Notes under the pieces: generated by a model
What the model was told of the DNA's origin: nothing
Seen by the model: the letters and a program-made list of their open reading frames with translations, nothing else
The model's database searches: none
Assembly: GCF_014644435.1 (NCBI RefSeq)
Contig: NZ_BMKR01000010.1
Location: 62,001-126,000 of the forward strand
Direction of reading: 5' to 3'
DNA length: 64,000 bases
DNA from: Paenibacillus albidus
GTDB taxonomy: Bacteria; Bacillota; Bacilli; Paenibacillales; Paenibacillaceae
Translations under genes and position numbers: made by a program
In this document: positions 51,401 through 58,366 of the stretch, one piece after another
How positions within the stretch are numbered: position 1 is the stretch's first letter
Layout: each line of letters opens with the position of its first letter

Positions 51401-51484
51401 ATGGAACCATGTTTTGCCCGTTTGTGCTACCACTTGGATCAAGCCTCCATTGGATACAGCCGGTTTTGGTTTCGATGTTCGCAT
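48419..51484 (-). CDS. Secreted multidomain beta-mannanase (GH26) with carbohydrate-binding and FnIII domains
   Basis: This 1021-residue secreted enzyme cuts beta-1,4-mannan chains. Order: signal peptide (long, ends near SQAA, about residue 53); a beta-sandwich binding module (about 55-190); fibronectin III (about 195-290); a second binding module (295-430); fibronectin III (435-530); GH26 catalytic domain (about 540-830); and a C-terminal binding module (about 850-1015, IIDDFEQYGG onward). The acid/base Glu is in LWRPYHEMN (near 691) and the nucleophile in IAIGENGEL (near 786). Start 51484 is set by GGAGA upstream. A cre site overlaps its -10, so preferred sugars would repress it. It would make manno-oligosaccharides for the importer. 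Confidence 0.92.
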   Translation of the reverse strand: MRTSKPKPAVSNGGLIQVVAQTGKTWFHSWLAVALFVASIIVAPVMAPVTSQAAGENLLSNPGFEAGDANWEKWGSPVVTTTEKHGGEHSLQVKRNTGGASVSVAVQEGKTYRVGLWVKFAGAGVGSHVIDMDFFGTEQGKEPLAFTGSTDWEYQQLLYTPEPGVEYVRFSFWNNTSMDYYIDDAVIRENVDIEDPTTPGAWQTRHEPEALALTWTGSTDDIGVESYQLSYKRTDAPDWNTVSIPHQETVTQYTYTLESLDPFSVYAVMLRSQDGAGNTSEAVMGLEATPGSNLLVNGDWETGTTAPWKTTGTVQTVTYDTYSGQYAALLQNYSQIRTTGLPVEKDTTYLISYWSRSAAETPDTFTLKAGFYKGCICQWQPILANTASEWTRSEQQLRSGAKDKFMQLLAKNSTGADLFLDQMFVGALPELPAELAPHAPSGFQVKGTDGVSAELEWEASTGSFGVREYRISYKKAANTEWDSLTVPYVPGQSLYEYKLEGLSPESLYDIEVRAVSEGTAVSAASTVQATTGTMSPVNPDASEEAAALLDRLYATVGNAVYTGQHNYYEEPTLWYDQAAELTGYYPALWGSDFAYYTGGDFAALRQAMVDEAIAKSQAGAMVTLTYHQPRPMDSATAGWESVTADVTEAEMTDIVTPGTALYDQWAAQMDEVAGYLAQLKDAGVPVLWRPYHEMNAEFFWWGARPELFNQLWSNMYDRFTHMHGLDNLIWVWSPNAESSWAYDSAPYYPGHGLVDVLAMDIYNNDYRDTYYNKLVQLSGGRPIAIGENGELPDMEMLREKQPRYVYFMTWSQYLTDKNSLSGIQSVYSDPRARNNGETGSGPYVPPPMDSYIIDDFEQYGGSDSSLRSKWQRNVSGNAATVTLDTYQLNSGTYGLKLDYTVGNPGYAGVYRSMGKEWPGMEGISFWLQPDDSSRQLAVQFHETGGEVWEASYRIEGTAAGLVTIPFTEFVNPGWSSGGNGVMDLGSIKEFGFYVAQGNGSTGSGTLYIDDVKAIKLSVEEE

Positions 51485-51500
51485 CGTCCGGCTTCTCCAA

Positions 51501-51514
51501 TGTAAGCGTTTACT
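51501..51514. promoter_or_regulatory. CcpA cre site overlapping the mannanase promoter
   Basis: TGTAAGCGTTTACT fits TGWAANCGNTNWCA except the last base. It covers the minus-strand -10 TATAGT (51517-51512), which has TTGCTG as -35 (51541-51536, 18-bp spacer). Binding there would block RNA polymerase, the classic catabolite repression arrangement. Confidence 0.78.
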
Positions 51515-51539
51515 ATAAAACTGAGCAAGGTGCATCAGC

Positions 51540-51573
51540 AACGAAAAACTTGCTCTGGCAACGATTATCCTAA
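51540..51573 (-). promoter_or_regulatory. Direct-repeat element before the mannanase gene (candidate YesN site)
   Basis: Plus-strand AACGAAAAA (51540-51548), ten bases, CAACGATTA (51559-51567), then TAATT nearby. This is identical in both half-sites and spacing to 48381-48408. It abuts the -35 of the mannanase promoter, the usual place for an AraC-type activator. Confidence 0.62.
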
Positions 51574-51583
51574 TTGGACAGCT

Positions 51584-53842
51584 CTAAAGTTCTTGACCGA
51601 TGATCGTATGGAATGCCCCGTTGCCGCAGGTCACGGCAAGAGCCTGTTTCCCTTCACAATCGACGGCGATTCCTTTCCAGCGAACCGCGCCAAGTGCGGC
51701 CTGATCCCACTCCTCCCAGCTCGCTCCTCCATCCCGGCTGCAGACCACCCTTGACTCCGTTCCGGTACAGATCAGCGGCTCGCTGGCCAGAACCAGCAGG
51801 TCCCTCCCTTGCTCCCAAGTTCCTACTGACAGTGCCGATACATTAAATACTTCCGTAGGTCCGGAGGGATACAGCTTGTGCCAGCTTAACCCGTCGTTTT
51901 CACTGCGCCACAAACCTTCCGTAATAAAGCCGGCATACAGTGTGCCTGAATGATTCGGCGAGTAGGCGACAACATTTAATACAGAAGCCAGGCCGTGCTG
52001 CTGAAACGGCAGACCGTCTCCAAGCGGGTCCCAGGAGTCCCCTCCGTCTTGCGAGCGCCAGAGTCCCTCGGTCCATTCCCCAAGCAGCAGATGTCCCGGC
52101 CTCTGCGGGTCGGTATCCAGCAGCTGGTTCGTACCGCAAGCGTTCTTGACCTGATAGACCACCACGGACAGCAGCTCCGCTTCGATCCAGTTCTTCTGAT
52201 GCGGCAGGGTCCGTATCCCGGCCGGAGGACGGAAGGCCGTTTGTTCCCATGTGCTTCCCCCGTTCCTGGAACGATAGACTCCTGCCCCGGCGGACACCGG
52301 GCCATCTACAAACGCATAAAAGGTCCCTGGCTGACCGCCGTCTTCACGCAAAGCCTGCACAAAAAGTCCCGGCTCAAGCGCAAGGACTTCGGCCGCGGTT
52401 GCCCCGCCATCCTTGCTGCAGGCAATGCAGGCCTTTCCTCCATGACCCGTCAGCCCATACAGATAGTGCCGGCTATCCGCCTTGGACATGACTGCTGCAG
52501 TGCTTCCCGAATATCCCGGCAGGCCCGGCAGGCTGCGGAAGGTCCGGCCGCCATCCTCCGTCACCTTCGGAGAATGGTCTGCCATGGTGACACAGAACTT
52601 CCCCGGCTGCTGCTTGCCGGCGGTTACGGCTTCCATGCAGGTTGTCTCCAGCCCGCGGAATTGCCCGGCCCGCCAGCTTCTGCCGCCGTCCTCGCTAATG
52701 GATACTCCATACCAGTTGCATAAATAAAGACGTCCTTTAACAAAGCGGTCAACGGTTATTTGGGAGATGGCCCACCCCGCTGCCGCTGCCCGTGACCCTT
52801 CGCCAAAGCCGTCCATATAAGCCGGAAATCCACTCAGATCCTCATCCTTGTGGCAGTGAACCAGCCGCCAATGCACTCCGCTATCCTTGGAAACATACAG
52901 CGGAATCGGCGGCATGCCTTTCATATGCGGCCGCAGATCCGGTGCCGTATACAGAGACTTGTGGTCATGCGGGTCCTGCACAATTGTGCCGTACCGCTGC
53001 CCGCCCTGCAGCAGGCCTTCCCCGGCCGCTTCCCAGGTCTGTCCTCCATCACAGCTTACGCGGATGCCGTCCCAGATACAGGCCGCCAGCAGCCGCTGCG
53101 GGCTGACGCTGTCAAAGGACAACTCGGCGAAGCTTGGGCCTTCGTGGAGCAGCTGCCACGACTCCCCGTGGTCGAGGCTGGCATACAGCCGGCCCCGTTT
53201 GCCCCGCGGCTGGTCCTGCAGCAAACCGAGAACGCCGCCTTCGGCCACGTCGGCGTAATCCATGTTCAACCCCTCGTCGCTGATCGTCCCAGCGTACAGA
53301 ACGCCAGGCTGAGCGGGATGAAAGGCAACGCACCCGAACCGCTCCGCCGGGAGCGCCGCCTGATTCCAGGTCTCCCCGCTGTCCCGGCTGATCCATAATC
53401 CGCCGGTATATCCCCCGGCGGCCACTGTCCCCGGGTCATACGGGTCCACGGCAATCACCTCGCCGTACATCCGGGTCGGCCCGTTGCCATAGAACCCCAT
53501 ACTGCCGCAGACCTCACGCCAGCTCTGCCCGCCATCCGCTGATTTGTGCACCGAACCATAGAAGGTCCGGCCCCTCACCTCACCGGAGCAGCGGAACATT
53601 ATCTCCGGATCATGCGGGCTGACTGCAAAGCTCTGTACCTGATGATGATAGGCCTGGGTCAGCCCCCCGTTCAGCGTCTCCCAGCTCTCCCCGCCGTCGG
53701 AGCTGCGGAACACACCTGCCACATCACAGCGGGCATACAAAATCCCGGGTTGTCCAGGGTGCTGGATCAGCCCGGTGATATAACCGCCCCCGCCAAGTAG
53801 TGCCGGAGACCAGCTGTGCTTAGTCTTCATTCGGTTATGCAT
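51584..53842 (-). CDS. GH74-like Asp-box beta-propeller protein
   Basis: This 752-residue protein is built from about thirteen Asp-box (BNR) turns of the form S-x-D-x-G-x-x-W (for example SSDGGESW, SADGGQSW, SRDSGETW, SEDGGRSW, SQDGGDSW). The start GGGGYITGLIQHPGQPGILYARCDVAGVFR is that of GH74 xyloglucanases (two seven-bladed propellers). It has no signal peptide: the start at 53842, with GGAGG six bases upstream, gives a charged N-terminus MHNRMKTKHSW. It is therefore cytoplasmic or exported by another way, unlike most GH74 enzymes. It is the first gene of the polysaccharide locus and has its own 20-bp direct-repeat element. Sialidase or a non-catalytic propeller are alternatives. Confidence 0.78.
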   Translation of the reverse strand: MHNRMKTKHSWSPALLGGGGYITGLIQHPGQPGILYARCDVAGVFRSSDGGESWETLNGGLTQAYHHQVQSFAVSPHDPEIMFRCSGEVRGRTFYGSVHKSADGGQSWREVCGSMGFYGNGPTRMYGEVIAVDPYDPGTVAAGGYTGGLWISRDSGETWNQAALPAERFGCVAFHPAQPGVLYAGTISDEGLNMDYADVAEGGVLGLLQDQPRGKRGRLYASLDHGESWQLLHEGPSFAELSFDSVSPQRLLAACIWDGIRVSCDGGQTWEAAGEGLLQGGQRYGTIVQDPHDHKSLYTAPDLRPHMKGMPPIPLYVSKDSGVHWRLVHCHKDEDLSGFPAYMDGFGEGSRAAAAGWAISQITVDRFVKGRLYLCNWYGVSISEDGGRSWRAGQFRGLETTCMEAVTAGKQQPGKFCVTMADHSPKVTEDGGRTFRSLPGLPGYSGSTAAVMSKADSRHYLYGLTGHGGKACIACSKDGGATAAEVLALEPGLFVQALREDGGQPGTFYAFVDGPVSAGAGVYRSRNGGSTWEQTAFRPPAGIRTLPHQKNWIEAELLSVVVYQVKNACGTNQLLDTDPQRPGHLLLGEWTEGLWRSQDGGDSWDPLGDGLPFQQHGLASVLNVVAYSPNHSGTLYAGFITEGLWRSENDGLSWHKLYPSGPTEVFNVSALSVGTWEQGRDLLVLASEPLICTGTESRVVCSRDGGASWEEWDQAALGAVRWKGIAVDCEGKQALAVTCGNGAFHTIIGQEL

Positions 53843-53909
53843 TTTCTTCCTCCCTCCATCCATCTCCTTAAGCTTACCGTCAGGAGTTGAATATGGGCAT
53901 CCCTGACGG

Positions 53910-53938
53910 CAACGAAATCTAATGCTGAGCAAGGAAAT
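53910..53938 (-). promoter_or_regulatory. Direct-repeat element before the GH74-like gene (candidate YesN site)
   Basis: CAACGAAAT (53910-53918) recurs as CAAGGAAAT (53930-53938), exactly 20 bp apart, about 70-95 bp upstream of the gene. It is related to the elements at 48381 and 51540 in core (CAACGA) and spacing. Confidence 0.5.
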
Positions 53939-53976
53939 ATGCGAGGAAGGGGTGTTAATTCACTTTATTATGTATA

Positions 53977-54001
53977 GAGGAGGCAAACCTCTTGCCTCCT
54001 C
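53977..54001. terminator. Perfect 10-bp inverted repeat after the Cys/His-rich gene
   Basis: GAGGAGGCAA (53977-53986) pairs with TTGCCTCCTC (53992-54001) with a 5-nt loop. It lies just past the stop of the small Cys/His-rich gene (minus strand). The T-run is poor, so termination efficiency is uncertain. Confidence 0.5.
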
Positions 54002-54027
54002 GTTGTGTCAGCTAATTACGACAGCTT

Positions 54028-54270
54028 TCAGTACCCTGAGCGTCGACACGCTCTGTGTCCTCTGTGCGGATGGCAATGCTTGCAATGCTTGCGCGGCGCA
54101 TGCTTGCAGTGAACCTTTTTACAGCCAAGCTTTATCTTTTTTTCACAGCACTTTTCGATTACCGGATCATATCTGACGGTAATGTACTTTTTCACCACTT
54201 CGGTTTTCACAAAGCATTTTCTATAGGAACTTGTCGTACCCCAACAATCTTTCCCTTTTCTCCTAGTCAT
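54028..54270 (-). CDS. Small Cys/His-rich basic protein, possibly a spore-coat protein
   Basis: This 80-residue protein has eight Cys and many His, Lys and Arg, ending HCKHAPRKHCKHCHPHRGHRACRRSGY. It starts MTRRKGKDCWGTTSSYRKCFVKTEVVKKYITVRYDPVIEKCC. No exact family was recognised. The mix of VKKYITVRYDPVIE with Cys/His clusters is reminiscent of small spore coat proteins such as CotD-like ones, and metal binding is also possible. GGAGGT is nine bases before the ATG, so translation should be strong. It stands alone between the polysaccharide locus and tRNA-Gly. A mother-cell sigma promoter was looked for but not convincingly found. Confidence 0.68.
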   Translation of the reverse strand: MTRRKGKDCWGTTSSYRKCFVKTEVVKKYITVRYDPVIEKCCEKKIKLGCKKVHCKHAPRKHCKHCHPHRGHRACRRSGY

Positions 54271-54397
54271 CTTCCATTACCTCCCATTTTTTAGTACGGG
54301 ATAATATACGTACAGGGACAATAATTGGATAGATATGCTTGCCTACGCATAATAACTTGGGTTGCCCTTTTTTGAATCTCGCATTATACGCAAAGAA

Positions 54398-54421
54398 AAA
54401 ACCCTTGGATACCCAAGGGTT
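54398..54421 (-). terminator. Intrinsic terminator of the tRNA-Gly transcript
   Basis: AAACCCTTGG and CCAAGGGTTT form a 10-bp stem with a 4-nt loop, followed on the minus strand by TTTTTTC. It lies about 16 bp past the tRNA 3' end. Confidence 0.85.
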
Positions 54422-54436
54422 TGGAAGTTTAGATTA

Positions 54437-54510
54437 TGGAGCGGGTGATGGGAATCGAACCCACGCTATTAGCTTGGAAGGCTAAAGTTCTACCATTGAA
54501 CTACACCCGC
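54437..54510 (-). tRNA. tRNA-Gly (anticodon TCC), CCA encoded
   Basis: The minus strand folds as a cloverleaf: acceptor GCGGGTG pairs with CACCCGC, the D arm holds AGTTCAATGGTAGAAC, the anticodon loop is CTTCCAA (TCC, reading GGA/GGG), and the T arm is GTGGG-TTCGATT-CCCAT. The discriminator is T (54440) and CCA is encoded at 54439-54437. The total of 74 nt includes CCA. The gene is single, with TATACT and TATAAT-like boxes upstream and a terminator downstream. Confidence 0.97.
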
Positions 54511-54580
54511 AACTCAAAGTTAAGACAAGAAATAGTATAACATCTCATTATATAAAATACAACCTTTTACGATAAAAAGT

Positions 54581-56704
54581 TCAAGAATGCAGACGCAGCA
54601 GAGGTTTTAGAAAAGAAAGCTCAAATTCAGCCGCCTGAATGGGCTTGCTGAACAAGAAACCTTGCGCCTCATGACAGTGCTGCTGGCGCAGGAATTCCAG
54701 CTGCTCCACATTCTCCACGCCTTCGGCAGTTACCTTCAGCTTCAGGTGATGCGCCATGGAAGTGATGGTCGAGACAATAGCTGCATTATTGCTGTCTTCC
54801 AGCACATCCGAGACAAAGGAGCGGTCAATTTTCAAACGGTCGATCGGCATATCCTTGAGATAATGCAAGGAGCTGTAGCCGGTTCCGAAATCATCGATAC
54901 TGATAAACACGCCCAGTTCCTTCAGCCGGTTCAATTGCTCAAACGTCGTCTCCTTGTCCAAGGTCATGCTCTCCGTAATTTCCAGATCGACGTAACAAGG
55001 GTCGAGCCCGATTTCGTCCAGAATAGCACCAATCTTGCCGGCCAGATTCGGCTGCAGGAACTGGCGGATCGATAGGTTGATAGAGACGCATATCGGACGA
55101 TAGCCCTTCATCTGCCACTCTTTATTCTGAAGACAGGCTGTTCTCAGCACCCATTCGCCAATAGGGACAATAAGCCCGCTCTCCTCTGCAATCGGAATGA
55201 AGTCTGCCGGGGAGACCAGGCCGCGTTTGGGATGATTCCAGCGGAGCAGGGCCTCCATCCCGACGGTCTCTCCCGAATCCAGCTGAACCTGCGGCTGATA
55301 GACCAGATAGAATTCGCCGCGTTCAAGCGCCCTGCGCAGATCGTTCTCCAGCTTCAGGCGTTCTTTGGCCTTCATCTGCATGGCTGGCGTATAGCGGCGG
55401 ATTTCCACATTCTGATCCTTGGCATTATGAACAGCGGTATCCGCATTCTGGATCATCTGCTCGGCAGTGGTCCCGTCCCCGGGATAGATGCTGATCCCCA
55501 TACTGAGCGAGATGTGATATTCTCCCGATTCCAGACTGACCGGACTCTCAAACAGCCGGAGCAGCTCGCGGGCCCGGATCAGGCAGCCCTCCAGACTCGA
55601 TCTGTCCGTCATTAGAAAAGCAAACTCATCCGCCCCCATGCTGAACAGCTCTTCGTTCCGATCTACCTGCCCCGCAATCCGCCGGGATACCAGCTGCAGC
55701 AGAAGATCTCCGGCGTAATGTCCCAAGGAGTCATTGATATTCTTGAAATGATTGATATTCATAATAATCAATGCAGAGAACCCCTTGCTGGTGTCCTTCT
55801 GGGAAATCTGGATCATTCCTTCCACCCGCTGCATCAAGCAACGGCGGTTAGGCAGCCCGGTCAGCTCATCATGATAGGCCAAATAATTAATACGGGCTTC
55901 GATCTGCTGCTTTTCATGGAAAGGTTCCTCAATCGTCAAACGGTATACACCGGTAAGCAGCAAATAATAAGCGATCCCGCTGCAGACCATGCCAAAAAGA
56001 TGATCCAGCTCCCCAATGCTGAGGGGATTCATACAAAAAGCCTGGCCCAGGGAGAAAAAAATGAGTGAACGGATAATAATCAGCAGCGAGGCGGATTTCT
56101 CCACTTTTCCGGGATAGACAATAAGGGCTACGCCGATCAAATAAATAAAGAGCACTACCAGATCCAGCGTCTGCTTCAGTGCATTCAACCAGGCCTCCCC
56201 GATCAGCTGCGGAATTAAGGAGCGCCCAAAAATGAAGACACCCAATGAAAGGATGATCAACAGAAAGGAGATTTTGAACGCTTTTCCCTTTGCGGCGGCA
56301 GATACCGGCCCGTCTTCTCTGCTGAAAATAAACAAGATGCCCACCGCGCTCGCAAGGCGCGAGGATATCAACAGCCAAAGCGAATCATCAGCGCTTATAA
56401 AGGAAGATATCCATGGAATCCCGACGTAACTGACTGTATGTATGAAATCAAATACGCAGACCCCTAAAAAAAGAGCAGACGCATACAGTCTTCCCCGCGA
56501 TAGCTGATTGGAGAAGAATAGCCAGCCCTGTGCAAAAATCGCAAATCCAAAAGCCACATTGCAGAAGCCCGCAATGAGATAAAGTGCAGAAAGCAGATCC
56601 CAGTCATCCACGCCCTTCAGCGATGTATGAAAAATCTGAATCAGAAGGAATAGGATGGCTCCTAAAACAGCCGCACGAATTGTTTTTTTCTCTTCTTGTC
56701 TCAT
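54581..56704 (-). CDS. MASE3-GGDEF-EAL protein, probable c-di-GMP phosphodiesterase
   Basis: This 707-residue membrane protein starts with an eight-helix MASE3-type sensor (about 10-235), then GGDEF (about 270-435) and EAL (about 445-695) domains. The GGDEF domain looks inactive: the signature reads GADEF and the metal-binding strand is MNINHFKNIND, with Asn where catalysis needs Asp. The EAL domain looks complete: GMEALLRWNHP, VSINLSIRQF, DLEITES, SIDDFGTGYSS, LKIDRSFV and TAEGVEN. It should hydrolyse cyclic di-GMP, perhaps with GTP or a membrane signal tuning it through the dead GGDEF. The start at 56704 has GAGGGA before it. It is a single gene downstream of the aldolase-like gene. Confidence 0.9.
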   Translation of the reverse strand: MRQEEKKTIRAAVLGAILFLLIQIFHTSLKGVDDWDLLSALYLIAGFCNVAFGFAIFAQGWLFFSNQLSRGRLYASALFLGVCVFDFIHTVSYVGIPWISSFISADDSLWLLISSRLASAVGILFIFSREDGPVSAAAKGKAFKISFLLIILSLGVFIFGRSLIPQLIGEAWLNALKQTLDLVVLFIYLIGVALIVYPGKVEKSASLLIIIRSLIFFSLGQAFCMNPLSIGELDHLFGMVCSGIAYYLLLTGVYRLTIEEPFHEKQQIEARINYLAYHDELTGLPNRRCLMQRVEGMIQISQKDTSKGFSALIIMNINHFKNINDSLGHYAGDLLLQLVSRRIAGQVDRNEELFSMGADEFAFLMTDRSSLEGCLIRARELLRLFESPVSLESGEYHISLSMGISIYPGDGTTAEQMIQNADTAVHNAKDQNVEIRRYTPAMQMKAKERLKLENDLRRALERGEFYLVYQPQVQLDSGETVGMEALLRWNHPKRGLVSPADFIPIAEESGLIVPIGEWVLRTACLQNKEWQMKGYRPICVSINLSIRQFLQPNLAGKIGAILDEIGLDPCYVDLEITESMTLDKETTFEQLNRLKELGVFISIDDFGTGYSSLHYLKDMPIDRLKIDRSFVSDVLEDSNNAAIVSTITSMAHHLKLKVTAEGVENVEQLEFLRQQHCHEAQGFLFSKPIQAAEFELSFLKPLLRLHS

Positions 56705-56900
56705 AAGTCCCTCGCGTCCGAAAGTGATATCTATATCTAATGACGGGAAATATTCATGTCCTATGTATAAATATCGGCTAGTTAAGCCAGTAAAGTTACA
56801 GCGTATTTTCGACAACATCAAAGAAATCGCAGCATTACATCGTGTAAACAGACCGGAATTTTGCATATTCACGTATGTTTTTGGCTCCAGCAGCAAGAAA

Positions 56901-56935
56901 AAAGCACTTCCCTCTGCATAAGAGTTCAGTGCTTT
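56901..56935 (-). terminator. Intrinsic terminator of the aldolase-like gene
   Basis: On the minus strand AAAGCACT and AGTGCTTT enclose a loop with further pairing, followed by TTTTTTC. It lies 13 bp past the stop codon. Confidence 0.75.
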
Positions 56936-56947
56936 CCGCTCAATCGG

Positions 56948-57910
56948 TTATTTATCTCCGAAGGTTACTTCCGGGGTAGTCAGCTTGTCATAGAAATCGA
57001 CAGCTTTATCTTTGTCTACAGAGGAACGCAAAGCCATAGCAGAACGCGGATGCTCATCAAGCGTGCCAGTAATCATATAAGGAATAATGTAGCCCCACTC
57101 CTCTTTTTCCCGCAGAGGGATCATCAGGCGCTCCACGATATCCAGCACAGGCCGGAGTTTGTATTGCGTATTCTTGAGATGGGTTACCAGCAGCTCGGTA
57201 GGACAATTGCCAGCCGCACGGCCCATGCCGTAGCAAGAAGCATCCAGAAGCTCTACGCCGTTCTCCGCAGCAATAAGGGTGTTGGAAAAAGCCAGCTGGA
57301 GATTGTTATGTGTATGCACACCCAGGCGTTTGTTAGGCAAATGTTTCTTAAACTTATCCACCAGATATTTCATGTCATTATGATCCAGACTGCCGTAGGA
57401 ATCGACGATATATACAACATCGACAACACTTTCGTTAATCTGCTCAAAAGCTTCAAGCAGTTCATTCTCCATTACATTCGACAAAGCCATGATGTTGATG
57501 GTAGTCTCGTAACCCAGATCATGGAAGGTCTGTACCAATTGCAGGGCCTTATCCACATCCTTGCTGTAGCAGGCTACGCGGATCAGGTCGAGCATGCTTT
57601 CGCTGCGCGGCAGAATGTCCGCTTCATCCACACGGCCGATATCAACAAGTGCGGAGAGCTTGGTGTGTCCTTTTTGCGGGATAACCTTACGCAGAAAATC
57701 ATCGTTCAGGAAACGCCAAGGACCGGCACCTTCAGCTCCCTTAAGCAGCTTCGGTGAATTCTTATATCCGATTTCCATATAATCAACACCCGCTTCATTT
57801 AAGCCGGCGTATAGATTCTGCACAAACTCCACACTGAAATCCCAGTTGTTCACAAGTCCTCCGTCACGGATCGTGCAGTCGACAATTTTGCTCTGATTAG
57901 TCTTCACCAT
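56948..57910 (-). CDS. DRE-TIM-type aldolase (HMGL-like family)
   Basis: This 320-residue TIM-barrel enzyme is of the HMG-CoA lyase/4-hydroxy-2-oxovalerate aldolase superfamily, which cleaves or forms C-C bonds next to a carbonyl with a divalent metal. The start motif VDCTIRDGG (10-18) replaces the usual (V)DxTLRDG. The metal-binding HTHNN (about 200-205) and the GMGRAAGNCPTELL segment are present. At 320 residues it lacks the extra domains of isopropylmalate or homocitrate synthases. Start 57910 has GGGAG upstream. Proteins like this are often found near polysaccharide or sugar-acid genes, but here it is alone, so the substrate is open. Confidence 0.82.
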   Translation of the reverse strand: MVKTNQSKIVDCTIRDGGLVNNWDFSVEFVQNLYAGLNEAGVDYMEIGYKNSPKLLKGAEGAGPWRFLNDDFLRKVIPQKGHTKLSALVDIGRVDEADILPRSESMLDLIRVACYSKDVDKALQLVQTFHDLGYETTINIMALSNVMENELLEAFEQINESVVDVVYIVDSYGSLDHNDMKYLVDKFKKHLPNKRLGVHTHNNLQLAFSNTLIAAENGVELLDASCYGMGRAAGNCPTELLVTHLKNTQYKLRPVLDIVERLMIPLREKEEWGYIIPYMITGTLDEHPRSAMALRSSVDKDKAVDFYDKLTTPEVTFGDK

Positions 57911-58087
57911 ATGTTCTCCCTTCAACTGTTGCAATCAACATGCAATCATTATCGTTTAATCATACTTTAATGAAGAATAAAATGTAAAGGATATTCGCCT
58001 ATACCCGCATATACTCAAGCTACGTCGCAGCAATGATAAAGGTCACAGAAAAAAAGGGACAAAAGTGATAAATTACAAGAAAATCAC

Positions 58088-58102
58088 TGAGATTGATTCT
58101 CA
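58088..58102. promoter_or_regulatory. Fur box before feoAB
   Basis: TGAGATTGATTCTCA fits the 7-1-7 Fur consensus TGATAATNATTATCA at 12 of 14 fixed bases. It is the heart of the perfect palindrome GAGATTGA-TTC-TCAATCTC (58089-58107). It lies 22 bp upstream of the feoA start, so iron-loaded Fur would block the operon. Confidence 0.8.
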
Positions 58103-58123
58103 ATCTCTTTTGGAGGAATTTAA

Positions 58124-58366
58124 ATGGCTGTTTCCCCCTGCTCGCTGCTGCGTTTACATCCGGGCTCAACCGGCTCCATCCATAGCATTGAAGGCATGAA
58201 TCCCATCCTGCGGCGCCGGCTTGCTGATCTCGGGGTATTTGAAGGTGTAGTTATCCGGCTCAAAGGCAAAGGTCCTTTCCTGGGACCGGTTACCTTAGAA
58301 TGCAACGGCCAGCTGTTCGCTATTCGCCGGAAAGAAGCCTCCAGAATTGAGGTCAATGTATCATGA
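58124..58366 (+). CDS. feoA: Ferrous iron transport protein A
   Basis: This 80-residue SH3-like cytoplasmic protein works with FeoB in Fe2+ uptake. It has the FeoA pattern: LLRLHPGSTGSIHSIEGMNPILRRRLADLGVFEGVVIRLKGKGPF, then GQLFAIRRKEASRIEV. GGAGG is seven bases before the ATG. The stop overlaps the feoB start (ATGA at 58363-58366), giving coupled translation. A Fur box lies just upstream, so the operon should be on when iron is low. Confidence 0.94.
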   Translation: MAVSPCSLLRLHPGSTGSIHSIEGMNPILRRRLADLGVFEGVVIRLKGKGPFLGPVTLECNGQLFAIRRKEASRIEVNVS

